Both the position numbers and the translations under genes were made by a program. Of a stretch of 64,000 bases of DNA, positions 23,236 through 36,050 are shown in pieces. The stretch comes from Sisyra terminalis (taxonomy: Eukaryota > Arthropoda > Insecta > Neuroptera > Sisyridae): positions 24,570,001 through 24,634,000 of the forward strand of contig OY292276.1 in the NCBI GenBank assembly GCA_958496175.1. Reading direction: 5' to 3'. Position 1 is the stretch's first letter; every line of letters begins with the position of its first letter. The notes below the pieces were generated by a model. It was not told the origin of the DNA. It ran no database searches and was given only the letters and a program-made list of their open reading frames with translations.

Positions 23236-26200
23236 TTAGTCGACCAAATACGGACTATCCAAGGCTCCATATCCCATGGCCACTCCTGTTTCATTAGATG
23301 AATCTAACTTTGTTCGTAACACATGGCCCACCTGTTTGTTGTAATAAATCTTTGTTTTATCCCTAAAAGAGAAATAAACTACAGAGTTTAGACAATGCTA
23401 CGTTTTATGAAACACAACCAAACCCTATAATGACTCCGAAAATTCCCAATTCCGAAACCAAGTTAACCATCTGAGGAATGTTCGTTTCAGCTTCTGGCTT
23501 AATCACATATCCCGAGAATGTTGGAGGATGAATTTTATCCATTAAAATCCACGCCAAGCGTTCGTCACTTTCTTTCATTTGAATTAGTGCCTCACGAATT
23601 TCATTGCCGAAAATGTTATGACCGCCGCCTTCTCGTTGTGGTTTTAGTACGAATTTTTCGGGGGAGTTTATTGCCATTTGAACTGCATTGTCGCCTTGAG
23701 CATTTAAATCGAGGCTGTAAAGTCCGGTGAATATGCTACGAACCATTTCAAGTGCATTGTTGTTTTTGATAAATTTTTCGAGGACTTGAGGCCGTGCAAG
23801 TGCTTCTTGGACTTTTTTTGTGCCGGCTAAATGGTATTCGATAGAAGGACATTTGATCGCTAAAGAGCGCTCCATTAGTAGACGAGCGTTCCATTCATGG
23901 TGAGTTGGATAATGTTGCGGTTCGTAACCCTCACGAAAATAAATAACAGCCACTTCATATTTGTCTTCACTTAAAATATAATTTAAAACTTACTTTTTTA
24001 AAAATTTTCTTTGAAAACATCATCACTTACATAATCAATTCTTTGTTAGAGCCAAGTTTTGCGTTTGCTGCAATTTGAGTCAACGTTCTCCGTATAATTT
24101 TTATGTTCGGTCGCAATTTCCGTATTTCAAATTCTATGAAACGTTGATCGCTAATAATATACGTGATTTCGCCGACAATAAATAAAATTATAGCCGAATC
24201 TTTTCCGTACAAGTCCCAAGCTGTGATCATTCCAGTACATAAACCATTGAAGGCATTATTTTCGGGCAACTAAAATAAATTCAATCAAAACAAAGTAACT
24301 GAAATAATAGCTTTCTTACATTTGATAATTTATCGTAACAATCTAATTCTCCGAGAACAAATCTAAAAAACAAAACAACATCAATTATGGTCTTCCACAA
24401 ATATAAGCACATATATATAATTTCATCAATAAGATTTTGTTTTCTTTTGACAAAGTAAAATGATTAATTTGTAACAATTAGTATAATTAAATTACTGCAG
24501 TGCAAATACGTTAAGCCAAATAATTTATTTACACATAGGTACAGTTTCTAATTCCGAAGTCATATTCAAAATTAAATGACCCTAGTATTAACTATTACCG
24601 ACAACGTTACTTGACAATCGAAGTACGTAGCTGGTAAACACAAAACATTTTTTCTTGGAAACTATGAAATGAATGACCATTGTGACCATTTTATTCTTTC
24701 AAACATTGTAGAACTTCCTATATTTGCACTGCAATAATAAAGTGATTCTAAATAACTAAACACATTTTTAATGTTAATATTTACCGATGAAGATTCGTTG
24801 TTAGCGATCCTAACCACCCAAATCCAGCCGAAAATGTGTTGACTTCAACTTGTTTCCAATTACCATAAGAAGTTGATTCATTTGAACTTCGAATTTCATT
24901 TTTCGAAGATACTGTCTTACCATTGTTTCGATTATTCGTTTCGAGCATCAGATCTGATCGAATCAATCCCAAAGATAATGACTACTTAAAAACAAAAAAA
25001 AAAACTATTAGCACAAATATATAGACCTAATGCACATGATCTAAAAAAATAATATTAAAAATGTTCCAAAGCTGTTCATTTTTTTCTTTACTTGATAAAA
25101 TTTAAGAAATATTCATTAAAAATTCATTAAAACAAGCTTCTATTGGTCCGGTTTTAAAAAGACGTCTCAATATGAAACTTCAAAATCCCATAAGGGAAGA
25201 TTATTTACATCGTTTAAAAATTATGTTGATGATTTATTTTAAGCCATTTACAATCTACACAACCTCTATTCCTAAGGAAAAATTGACAGTAATTTTTTGG
25301 GTAAACAAATTAACACATGGAGAAAAATTATTACAGTTTCTATGGTAACCACTCAATGATCTGATTATATCTTAGTTTCAATAGGCATACTGATGCGTAC
25401 TGTGACGTCACAAAAGACCCATAAGCACATTTATCGTTTTCGAACTCTCATTTACTCATTAATATTAAAAAAAACTGCCAAAATGCACGTTTTTCATATC
25501 AAAAAATTGGTTTTTCCTCATTTTCATAGTGTCCTTTATCGATTAAAGATTTATCAACTGTAAACGCATGCAAATAATCTAAAATTATAATTCATTCATG
25601 TAAAAATACTATGGTAATCTTATAGTTGTTTGAAATTCTTTGAAACAAGTATATTTTTGATACATATAATAAAGTTTTTGGGAAAAAAATAAATATTAAT
25701 ATTGGTATAATAAGATTATTTTACAGCGGTTAACTTGTTGTATTACTATTTGATAAATGCCCAAAGAAAAAAAAATCGTTCTTTTTATCAAAATTCGTTT
25801 CTTGTCTTATCAAATATTACTATAAATTTTATGGAGATTGTTGTTTACATTCACATGCATATTATATTCATTTTTTTATCATTTTAATGAAAAATAATTA
25901 AGTTTTAAAATTGGAGGTTCCTAAATTTTCAAAAATGTGTGTCCTGATTCCTGGTTCATCTTGGAGATTCTGAATATCCAAGGCAGCAAAATCTTGCTAC
26001 ATTTGACGTATTTAATACAACAGACAACAATAGTTGCTATATACTTAAAAACTTCACAAAAATTATTGAAGAATCTAGTTACCCACTGACAAATATAGTT
26101 GTTAAAGTTGGTCAAAGTGTCAACTATGTATTTATAAACTATATTTTATAATTTAATCGGGGTTCAAATTTAAGAAAATTAAAACGCCACATTGAGACCT

Positions 26201-29200
26201 TAGTCTAATTTAGGAGTATATTAACTTTTATTGTTCTTCAAAAATTTAAACAGCTTTTATGTCTTTATAAGAGCATCTGAAATAAAAATGTTAATATATA
26301 AATCATGCCCACTCGCTATGAAGGATTACAGTTGTGCCTTTTGGTAAATTTTGAAAAAACTTAATGTTAATAATCTTGAAACTTGCCACTTTAGCGAAAT
26401 AGAACAATAATTCAAAAACAAACGTTGTTAGTTTATTTTTAAGCAAACCCTGACTTGTACAACAAAATGGTTATATTCATTCCATATATTCTATGGTTAT
26501 AAACTATCAATCACCATTCAGAAAAAAATCATAAAACTTTTGACCACACTGAAGTAGAATGTTTTTTTCTAGAATTTGCCATAATTTAACAATGCTGTAT
26601 TTAACAATGAGTCGGACCTCTTTCTAGATCGCATTTTTCACTTCAAAAAATAACTTTAACGAAGGCTTATTTTCGAAAAACCTAATGGCCGAGTGGTCAA
26701 GGTGTCCGCTCTACTAGTAAGAGTTGGTTTCGAATCTTGCATCAAGCAAAGTTTCCATATTTCTCGATTTACGGATTTGTATTATCTCTAGAGTCACTAA
26801 AAACCTTGGTAATTGTAAAGCAACGGAAAACAACAATAAAAAACAAATCTTGAATCACGCATTTTTTACTCATAAAAATATATATTCCATATAATTGCTC
26901 TTATATTAATTAATTATGTATAATAAACTATGAACTTAGGCATAACTAAAGACTAACAAGAGAGGAAAGCTATCTTCTTCCCCTAACAACTCAAATCTAT
27001 TTAAGTTAAATGTTTATAGAAATAGAGTGTTAACCAATAAAGTGGATACAAGTTGTAAGAAAACAATTGCGAAAATTATTTTAGGAAGGATAAAGCTACA
27101 ATATATAGCACAAATATTTAATATTGTTAATTATAATATTGTTAATAATTCGTTAAAATAAACTTTTTAAGAAAACAAAATATTTTTCCCTGTCTCCTTT
27201 CCCTTCCATTTGTTGATGATTACATAGTTATATGAATTTTGCTTAGTACCTACTCATATTTTATAGCTAATATTTGTGTAGGACTAGTAGTAAGATAAAA
27301 AAATGGAATTGTCGTTTTATAATTTCAGATTTTATAACTTTGACACGATTTTTTCATATTTTATAAATGAGGAAGGATTTGAAAATATAATTAAAATAAT
27401 GATGTAAAATCATAGAAATAATAAAAAAAATACACGTTGTCTTCCTGATGTTACTTAATTAAAGAGATGATTTTTACTTCTAAATTTTTAAAGAGTTTAT
27501 TTTTTAAAATTGCAATAGGCATAAGACATTATTTTATTATAAGCTTGTGGTCTTATTAATGTAATATAATTTACAAAAGTAAACTATAAACATAAATTTG
27601 AACAAAAGCTCAAATCAATGTATTTTTGACGTAATCATAAGATACGTATTTCGATTGCCAAGCAATCTCCTCAGTGGTCATCAAATAGTATTGTATCGCT
27701 TCGTTAGTGCTATGTGACGCACACCACAATTTGATTTTAAGCTACCTTAATAGGTCAAAAAAATGTTAGTTTTTGTGTTAATGCTTTTCAGCAAAATTCA
27801 TAATCGCTCCAGGTCGTAATCATTGGTTCATAAAAAATTGATTGTTAAAAACGAACCAAAATTTAAAATCGCCTATTTGGTATAAGTACTACATAAGTAC
27901 TAAACTTTCATATTAATTTAGTGAAATGACGTTATTTTACATGTTGTTATTAAAATGATAAAAAAACACTTATATTTTGTTTCTCAATATATTTTAAATA
28001 AACTTTTTTATATTAACAACACTTTGATTATTAAATTTAAAATTTCAATTATTAACTCTACATTATCTCATATTAAACATTTTATTGAGATAAAACCTTT
28101 AGTTGCGAATGCAACGGGCGACTACTAGTAAATTAACTAATTACTCTGGTAAATTAATTACCAGATTGATTATATATTTTGTAAAATGTTGTATTTGATA
28201 TATTATTCATTGGAGTGTTTATAATAATTTATAATCATTGATTGCATTATAGTAAAAAAAAAACACTTCTTAAGTTCTTAACACTTGACTAGTAAATAGA
28301 TTTAATTTTTCATAAGGTGATATTTAATCAATATAAATAATAAAAAATTAATTATTGATTTCAATAAAGTGACGGAAAGTATTTATTTCAAATACACATC
28401 TTTGCTTTAAAAATAGTTATCAAAGGATATGAATGATTTGTTTGAAGAAAAATTTATCTTGTCTGTGTGTTGTATAATTTTTTAACTACGCATTAAATTT
28501 TTTCGCTGACTTTGAACAGTGTACACTGTATAAATAATATATACATAATATATTGTAATCTAATTTTGAAATTTAATATGCAAAAATAAACAATTTGAAC
28601 AAAAGCTCAAATATAATGTATTTATGGCGTATTGCCCAGATACGTATTTCAATTGCCAAGTAACTTTGTCCAGTGGTCATCAATTAGTATTGGATGTTTC
28701 CGTAACTGCTACGTCAGCGGTTGCCAAAGTTTTGACCATACGGACCACTAAATTCATAATTTACATCTTGCGGATTACTAATAGGATTTTTTAAGTGTTA
28801 AATATATTTGCTCAAGTATATTCCACATCTGCCATCCGCCGACCACCATGTTGGCGACCGCTGTATGTGACTCCTGTGATGAGCTCCTGATTAAGCTTAC
28901 TTGGCAATCGAAATATGTATATGGAACAATACGTCATAAATATATTTTATTTGAACTTTTGTTCAAATTAATGTTTATAGTTAATTTTTGCAAATTATAT
29001 TTCATAAGCTAAATTACAATATAATTTTATATTGATTATAAAGGACTTAAAGTTATTTTGGCTCACCTGAGTCCGGCCTTCAAATTCCACAGTGTCATAT
29101 ACTTCGAACAGTTTCTTTGTAAAGTCGTCGACTTTGATAGTTTCTTGCAATGCATCTCGTAAGAATTTGCTATCGTTGGCTACTTTGTGCATCAGTTCAT

Positions 29201-29411
29201 TTAAAATCGGTTGGATATTAACAGCCTTTTCAAATTCACAACGTGGAAACGGCGAAGGAAAAAGAATAAATGGAGCAAAAGTTAATGAATCTTGATCGAA
29301 ATTCGTTTTTAAACGAATTCCAAAACCATGTAACAATGCCCAATCTTTCACTTTTACGATTAACTCTTCCGAAAGTTTCTCTTTCAATACTAATTTGCAC
29401 ACATTATCCAT
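23236..29411 (-). CDS. GSS: Glutathione synthetase (eukaryotic type)
   Basis: Catalyses ATP-dependent ligation of glycine to gamma-glutamylcysteine, the last step of glutathione synthesis, in the cytosol as a homodimer (family knowledge). Six exons on the minus strand are 29411-29067, 24981-24785, 24362-24320, 24269-24031, 23969-23424 and 23362-23236. They total 1497 nt and encode 498 aa, against about 474 aa in human. All junctions are GT/AG and keep frame. Visible hallmarks are LGLIRSDLM (substrate pocket); VEVNTFSAGFG with the Mg-binding Glu and Asn; ERSLAIKCPSI and LAGTKKVQ; KFVLKPQREGGGHNIFGNE at about 381-398 (ATP-binding glycine loop); and VSELGIFGV plus QVGHVLRTK near the end. Exon 2 must use the AG at 24982-24983, because the AG 3 nt upstream would bring in a stop. 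Intron 1 (about 4.1 kb) holds a SINE and two MITE copies. The start is the first ATG and no targeting peptide is evident. Confidence 0.95.
26681..26845 (+). repeat. tRNA-derived SINE (well preserved)
   Basis: The head is AATGGCCGAGTGGTCAAGGT with box A intact. Box B is GGTTTCGAATC with one inserted T. The body continues TTTCCATATTTCTCGATTTA, then CTCTAGAGTCACTAAAAACC, then GTAAAGCAACGG and an A-rich end. It lies antisense in glutathione synthetase intron 1. Confidence 0.88.
27566..27725 (+). repeat. Half copy of the intronic TIR element
   Basis: TTTACAAAAGTAAACTATAA, then TTTGAACAAAAGCTCAAATC, then ATACGTATTTCGATTGCCAA match the left arm of the element at 28578-28996, including CAGTGGTCATCAA. 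No matching right arm is present. Confidence 0.75.
28578..28996. mobile_element. MITE with about 85-bp terminal inverted repeats
   Basis: The left arm is TGCAAAAATAAACAATTTGA, then ACAAAAGCTCAAATATAATG, then GCGTATTG and AATTGCCAAGTAA. The right arm is its inverse: TTACTTGGCAATCGAAATAT, then GACGTATT, TTTGAACAAAAG and TTTGCAAAAATTAAC (read in reverse). It ends just outside glutathione synthetase exon 1. There is no ORF. Confidence 0.8.
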
Positions 29412-30444
29412 TTTTGTAACAATTTCGTTGATTTATGTTTCAGTTGCTTATTAAGTTATTTTTGTAGAGGCAAAACAGCTTAAAACATTAAAAAAATAAT
29501 TAATACTTGTATCCTTTGCCATTTATGTTTATATATAGTATAGATATATATAGAAATATACTTGCCTATAAATTTAATCATCAAAATTATCATTTTTTAC
29601 AACTCAAACACATTTTATTTTTACGATAACAAATAAAAGCCTTTGTTTGTTACCCGTTTCTAAGAATTAGCTTGACATGAATTTTATGTAAACCGAACTT
29701 GGTCATATTTTGACGAATGATTAACTTAAAAAAGATTTAACTAATCAAACTTCCGCCCACCATAAATTCGCGAAACTTCCTGGGAATTCCATGATTAAGA
29801 CTTTTACTAAAAAAAAAATACGCTACTAAAATACATATAATTCACGTACCTACACTGACTAAAATGAAACAAACTAAACAACATCTAACTTTTTATATCT
29901 TGGAAAAAACCTTTACAATCTATTTAAAATCATTCCTCATTTATATTCATATATATTTATTGAATACAGTTTTGCAACATTGAAACGATAAAATTGGCAG
30001 CCTTCAAATTAATAACATTTGCAAAAATTCAAGTCGGTTTTTTTTTGACCTCTCAAACAAGAAATCTCAATGTTTGCAAACAATTTCCTATATTAAATTA
30101 GTATGAAAATAAATTCTACAAATATAAAGAGAGCGGTAATAAAAAATCATGTTTTTATTGATTTACTCGTTTTTTATTTACACACAAATGTTATCAATAT
30201 ATTTATTTTTCTGTAGCAAATCTAAATCTGTGATTTCTAAAACGTTCACTTCTATAAATCAATTAAAGTTAATTATAAACCTGTTTTAGTATATACTTTA
30301 TCTTTTACCTCATATTCAAATTATCTAATTATTGGAATGTAAGAAATTTCAGAAATGCGCAGTGCCAAAATTAAATTAAAGCTCATCGAACGGTCTAATC
30401 AAGTTAAAATCTCAAAATAATGAATGGAAAAAATGACTTTTTTT

Positions 30445-30595
30445 CATTATTATTGACAATCGCTTTACAACAGTCAAGTTATTTAGCGACTCTAGGGTTA
30501 TTAAAAATCCGTAAATCGAGAAATACAGAAAATGCGCTCGATTTTTTCGATAGTTTTAGAATGACCACCTTGACCACTTGGCCACCAGTAAGTCA
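30445..30595 (-). repeat. tRNA-derived SINE
   Basis: Read on the minus strand: TGGCCAAGTGGTCAAGGTGG head, then CGAGAAATAC-type body inverse, then AACCCTAGAGTCGCTAAATA and GTAAAGCGATTGTCAATAAT. Box B is lost. Confidence 0.82.
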
Positions 30596-31002
30596 ATGAC
30601 TTTTGTTTATAAGTATTTTAAAAAATACTAAAATAGTTAAATTGTAAAATTGTCTTTCATACATCTACTTTAATTTACCTACCTCATTATAATTTTCCAA
30701 AAAAAAAAAATAAAATGGAAAACCTATGATACTGGGTCATGTAACAAATTTCAGATTTTGTCCGAAGAAGTTAACTACCTAACGAAACACTACGCTACGT
30801 CAAATTTTCAAATTTGTTTGATGTTTTTTTCCAATTGGAAGAAATTTTGTTTATTTAATTAAACAATTTTTATTGGCATTTTGCTAATAAAAATAAATCG
30901 ATCAAGAACATACAAGACCTCGAATAATGTCCATGTAGTAGAGAATAATGTTTACTGAATAAATAATAATAAAAATAAAATTTATTGCTCTTATAATAGA
31001 TA

Positions 31003-31006
<4 letters not shown>

Positions 31007-31050
<44 letters not shown>
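31007..31050. repeat. (TA)n microsatellite
   Basis: An uninterrupted TA dinucleotide run of about 22 units. Similar shorter runs lie at 5156-5184, 18552-18572 and 38961-38978. Confidence 0.95.
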
Positions 31051-31054
<4 letters not shown>

Positions 31055-31295
31055 CAAATATTTTTGTTTACAATTTGTTTTTAATTATAAGTGTGATATA
31101 CCTTACATAAAGCATAAAACATCCAAGCAGCGTCTGTAAATCCTGATCTAGGATAGAGATTAGTTTACAATATTGTAGTTGTTTATTTGAGTTGGGGAAA
31201 AATAGATGACAATTCTTAAAAAAACCCAAATAATGTTTACTGAATGAAAACTTTTAAGATTTGGTGAGTTTAAAATAATGTTATGTAGGGTAAAT

Positions 31296-31395
31296 TATTT
31301 TGACTGCTAAAGATTTTAGCGACTCTAGGGTTAAGGAAAATCCATAATCGAGAAATATTAAAAAAATTTTCGATACAAGAATTTAACCCAACGTT
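31296..31395 (-). repeat. tRNA-derived SINE, 3' half only
   Basis: On the minus strand it has the SINE body ('TATTTCTCGATTATGGATTT', then AACCCTAGAGTCGCTAAAAT) but no tRNA-like head. Confidence 0.75.
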
Positions 31396-33036
31396 TATTT
31401 TTGCCCCAACAAGCGTATAGTTAAATTTGTACCCACTATCTATACTTTGAAAGGGTTGTTGGCTCTGACTGGCTGAGTTTCAATATTATACTGTTAATTA
31501 TAAATTTGATTTCTATGTAGCTAACTCACAAGAACTACTCCTAGTTGTTATGTTTAAATTTTCATAAATTATGAATTAATAAATGAAAGTTTGAAAAAAA
31601 AATTAGACCCCTAGTTTCATCATTTTCGACCGAAAACAACGAATGTATCAATTGTAAATAGTTTAAATCATTAAAATAATATTTAATAGATCTAAAAAAC
31701 CTTGTCCTTTGTACTTAAGTACATTTGTCAAAGTAAAACGTCGATGGGATTTTGAAGTTTCATATCGTAACATCATTTTGATTCTGGACCAATAGGAGAT
31801 CGTTTTAATCATTTGAAATTGATTTTGTATTCATTTTTAAAGGAATATTCCTTAAATTGTAGCAAGTAAAGTTAAAATTTAACAGCTATATTATGTTTTG
31901 ATATTAGTTTAGAACATTTAAAAACTTTTCAATTAATTTTTTATCATGTGTATTAGGTCTACTGTCAAATTAGATAAAAATTTCGATTTTTTCTTGAAGT
32001 TCACTATCATTAATTCACGAATTAATTGATAGTATACAATTGATTTATAAATCCCTAGATACTTTTTTATGTCATTCTTTTACATTTATTTTTAATTTGT
32101 CAACGATAAATAGTGTTATTATCTTTCATTTTTTGTTTTGCCTTGAAAACTAAGTTTTTTTTTTAATTTTAGTTAATGAAAACTGGTAAGTCAATATGAG
32201 TAATAACAGGAACATTTTTATTATTGGTTTATTGTATTTGTTTCATTACAATTATATCCGTAAATATTGTCTTCTATTAATTTAAAGGTGTTTGGGATAT
32301 TCATACAATCATTCATATGTACTTACAGTTCCTGACCATATTATTAGACGCACTTAAGAGTTTATACAAAATATACATATAATATTCTAAATTTAATATT
32401 GTTTACTTTTTACATATAAAAAGTGGCATTGATTTTTAAGAAATATATTTTCTGGATAAGAGTAAAACCTTGTTTATTATCCCTATGACTCTACTTTAGG
32501 ATAATAGTCTTGATTTGAAACGCATTGAAAATAGGTAGAAATTGCTGAAGTAAAAAGTAGCTTAAGAGATGGTCACAACAGAAAAATAGCCCTTAGAAAA
32601 AATATTCATGTATAAAATCATCATCCACAAATACAGCAGATGGTATTGTCCTACATAAACAGTATACTGCGCAGAATGGGAACTTATATATCAGTAAACG
32701 GACTTCAATTTAATATTGAACAATTCAGCTCGCCATAATGAAGATGTTTAATTAATTTAATAGTAAAAAAATTTTTTCATAAATATTCTTTTTGGTCACG
32801 CTAGTTGGTAATAAGCGTAATAAATAATATTTGTACAAAAAAGTTAAACCCAATCCAAATTATGGACTCAAAATACAATAGCTCTTACTTCAGGTTTAAT
32901 ACAAAACTTATAGTATGTCTATTAATATGGCCAGGGATTGTATGTACGAAGAATTTGATAGACGTTAAATTGGCATTTTGGAGATATATGCATTTTTTTA
33001 TTTAAGGAAAGGAAGTTGAAACGATTGAGATATGTA

Positions 33037-33702
33037 CAGAGGTGTGAAAATTATTAGACTCAAAAGAAGATTTTTACTTTTTTCCAGCAATGTATCGCAC
33101 AGACTTTAAAACATCCAACATCAGTTATGGTTTGGAGCTGCATGTCAGCAAAGGGAACCGGTAGGATATAAATTGTGGAAGGTACTATGAGGCAAGATCA
33201 ATATGTCAAGTCTTAGAAACGAGATTAATGCCTCAAACTAAAGAGTGGTTTCCGAAAGAAAATTTTATCTTTATGCAGGATGGAGCTCCTTGCCATAAAG
33301 CCAAGAAAGTTATGGATTTCCTCAAAAATTCTAACATTAATGTGCCTTTTTGGCCAGGAAACAGTCCTAATGCTAATTCTATAGAAAATTTTTGGGCCGT
33401 TGTGAAGAAAAAACTAAAAAAATAAACTATTACAACACGGGTGGATCTGATTACCGAACTCATTAAGATTTGGGATCATAATAAAATTTAAATGAAAAAA
33501 ATAGTACAGAGCATGCCAGAATGAGAAAAATAAATAATTTATTTTTGTTTATTGTTTATAATTATTATAAACAATAAAGGGTAACACACAAAATATTAGA
33601 TGAGTGAAATTATTGTAATTTTTATATTTATGACATTTAAAAACAAAAAAGTGTTTTTTTTTCTCTTGAGTTGTCTTGAGTCTAATAATTTTCACATCTC
33701 CG
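33037..33702 (+). mobile_element. Tc1-like element, internally deleted
   Basis: The terminal inverted repeats CAGAGGTGTGAAAATTATTA/GACTCAA (33037) and the inverse of TTGAGTCTAATAATTTTCAC/ATCTCCG (ending 33702) differ at two bases in 27. They are flanked by TA at 33035-33036 and 33703-33704, the classic Tc1/mariner target. The element is 666 bp, too short for a full transposon. A plus-strand transposase remnant lies inside, and its N-terminal half is deleted. Confidence 0.9.
33105..33425 (+). pseudogene. Tc1-like transposase remnant
   Basis: The frame begins KHPTSVMVWSCMSAKGTGRI, then has a stop and a frameshift near 33170-33220. It continues from 33228 as MPQTKEWFPKENFIFMQDGA, PCHKAKK, then FWPGNSPNANSIENFWAVVK to the stop at 33423-33425. 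MQDGAPCH holds the second catalytic Asp and SIENFWAV the final acidic residue. The usual SPDLNPIENLW is altered to SPNANSIENFW. The DNA-binding domain and first catalytic Asp are deleted, so it is not functional. Confidence 0.85.
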
Positions 33703-33704
33703 TA

Positions 33705-34640
33705 CTTATATCTTAAAAGTCAGCAAAATTAATCAATAATATTGTTGACGTAAGTATTATTGTGACGCTGGTGAAGTCGCGGGTATAGGTTATATGTGAA
33801 AAAAAAACGAAGAGGAATTATAAATAGTATTATATAAAATATTTTAAATAATGAAGGTATTACTTTTTCTTAGTCGTTCCCTATTTACTTGAAGAACTTG
33901 AGGTAAGAACTGCATAGAAAATAACGCTGTATAACTTCAGTACCATTCAAAATTGAAATCAATCATTCATCATTTTATTATTGCGAACATTACAAACGTT
34001 TTATTGTAGATATTACGATAAAACTATAAAAGCTAAAGATCGCTTGTACAATAGACTTTTTATTATGTTAGACGCCGTCAGTTGCATGCAAAGAGAGGAT
34101 GTTAATGGTTAGAATATATATATGCCAGTAATAAGTTGTATACGTATTTGGCATTCGGTAAATAACCGGAGTTGTCTCTCCCAGTTAGCTAAATTCCAAT
34201 AGGTTCAACTTAACCAACTATAATAACATGATAAAGATGACAAAACATTAATGTATTGCGATGAGATTTTCATTGTATAGATTTGAATATGTTTGTACGT
34301 TTGGCAGTATGCATGAGTATGAGTACAATCATATGATATAACCGCAATCGAGCATACACAGAGACCAGTCAAGCATATTACAATATGATGTGAAGAATAA
34401 AATATATCGGATCGGCAATTAATAGCTTTTGAAGTGAGAGGGGAAATGTGCATGTTTCTAATAGTCGTATTGATGTTCTTGTTTAGTGGAAACATTGTAA
34501 GAGTATTTATATTATGTCAAAACAGTTACATAGTATGAGACTAGTACTTCCAACGCACACTACGATCAAGTCAATGTTGTGTTATAAAGAAATGAAGCGA
34601 CATAGAAAGCACAGTTGGTGAGAGTGAGTACGAGTGTTTG
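33705..34640. other. Intergenic stretch
   Basis: No gene recognised. Short minus-strand frame 34205-34495 has no domain. Base composition rises gradually toward the CpG-rich block that follows. Confidence 0.4.
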
Positions 34641-34649
34641 TATGCGGGA

Positions 34650-34970
34650 CGTTATATTCAAAACCCAAACGTCGCTAACATTAAAGGCTTTATTTGCTTT
34701 CCCGCCGGCGCCGCGCACCGCGACGCCGTATCCAGAGATATGAAAGGGGCGTGACTACAAACCGCCGCCATCGCTTCTGTGTGCGACGCGGGACGCGGCC
34801 GGTTGAGACAGATGAGGATGGAATATGAACCGTGTACACGGCAAGAGCAACTGCCGTCAAGCCATAAGTTGGCTGCGAGAGCACCGGTCGCGGCAAGCGT
34901 CCGTTTATTTCGGCATGAAACGTATTGTTGTTGTCTCGCTCCCACTCATCGGCCACTATATAATGAAGGA
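34650..34970. promoter_or_regulatory. Isolated CpG-rich island with TATA box
   Basis: This is the most GC- and CpG-rich segment of the window (for example CCCGCCGGCGCCGCGCACCG near 34698), in an AT-rich background. TATATAG/TATATAA lies at about 34955-34962 and is usable in either direction. On the minus strand an AATAAA lies near 34687-34692. Three overlapping frames on both strands show no recognisable domain, so I do not call a protein. It could be a promoter, a non-coding RNA gene or a first exon whose partners lie far away. Confidence 0.4.
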
Positions 34971-35790
34971 TAATCACGTCTTATTATGACGTAGAGACGT
35001 TCGATATGACACCTCGAAGAGAATAGCTATATGTGGACACGCATACAACTGCAACACACACATATTACAACTGTTTTTTATAGTGCGATAAGAGGAATGA
35101 CACTTGACCTCATACACTATAGCTAGTAATAGCCCTTATACAAATCTTCATTTTCTGAACAAAAAAAAAATATTTTTTTAATTTTTTTACAATTACTCCC
35201 TTACATTACTTCAAAAAAGATAATACAAAAGATTCAATTAAAAACAGAAACCTAAAAGGTTACTAAAGTGATACAATTCTAAAACAGTAATAATGTAATT
35301 AAATAAAAACCTCTAATTATATCAAATGAAAACAAAAGCTCTTTACAATAATGTAAATAGTTATCATAAGTTGTAATATTATTTTTAACATTTTGCTCAA
35401 TACTAATTGCTCCCTCTAGTGAATTACTTCCGCATGAAGATTTATAAATGATTCAAAGCTTGACTGAACCACAGATACCAATTTTCGATTTTATTTTAAA
35501 GCTTTTAAAGATTTGAACCAAACAATACGGGATAGAGAAGAGAAAACTGATAAAACTACTGGGTGCCATTTATTTGTATAAAGTTATAGAAATAGGTTCG
35601 ATGGGTTTTTTGGACCCGAAGTCAAAACCGGAGATTTTAAACTGACTTATTCAAAGTCGAAAATAAAGAAATATAATTAAGAAATCCGTCTCTTGAATTA
35701 GTTAAATACAAAATTATAGAACACATAAACCAATAATTTGATAAAAAAAATTGCCCAGGTATAGCTATAACTGGCTATAACTACAAACAG

Positions 35791-35942
35791 ATACAACCTG
35801 GCCAACATCTCATTCTTTATTTTGTTTTTCGCCAATAAATTGATCAATTCATTATTGCTAAATTCATTTTGATCAATTTGTTACCAAATTGAGAACTGAA
35901 AACAACATAAAGAATGGAACGTCGCTAGATTTTATCGATTTA
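35791..35942. mobile_element. Near-palindromic MITE (TGGCAACG family), copy 2, decayed
   Basis: The left end is CAACCTGGCCAACATCTCAT, then TCTTTATTTTGTTTTTCGCC. The right end is AAGAATGGAACGTCGCTAGA. The arms are still inverse to each other but diverged. Confidence 0.55.
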
Positions 35943-36050
35943 ACGTATATCTGCACCCAAAATTTTTGGAGTTAAAGTCCTAAGAAATCAATAGGAAGTT
36001 CCAACTTTTCGTAGCCAAAGCCGCCAAAGCTCCATAACGTTCCTAATTAC

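Larger units (their letters stand above)
24982..29066 (-). other. Glutathione synthetase intron 1 with repeat insertions
   Basis: At about 4.1 kb this is by far the largest intron of the gene. It contains the SINE at 26681-26845 and two related TIR elements (27566-27725 and 28578-28996). At 25128-25195 the sequence TATGAAACTTCAAAATCCCA is shared in inverse orientation with about 31740-31800. A short minus-strand frame at 25921-26115 is not supported as an exon. Confidence 0.7.
29412..33036. other. Intergenic region upstream of glutathione synthetase
   Basis: This includes the likely glutathione synthetase promoter just above 29412 (no clear TATA box chosen), two SINE copies (30445-30595 and 31296-31395, both minus) and a (TA)n microsatellite (31007-31050). 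The rest is AT-rich non-coding sequence. Confidence 0.45.

Noticed and set aside
24979..24986. Glutathione synthetase exon 2 acceptor at TTTTTAAG
   Set aside because: That AG would begin the exon with TAG in frame. The AG 3 nt downstream gives SLSLGLIRSD, matching the family.
34658..34977. Three overlapping frames of 64-95 codons on both strands in the CpG island
   Set aside because: Long frames are expected by chance in GC-rich DNA. No domain, no consistent strand and no splice context.
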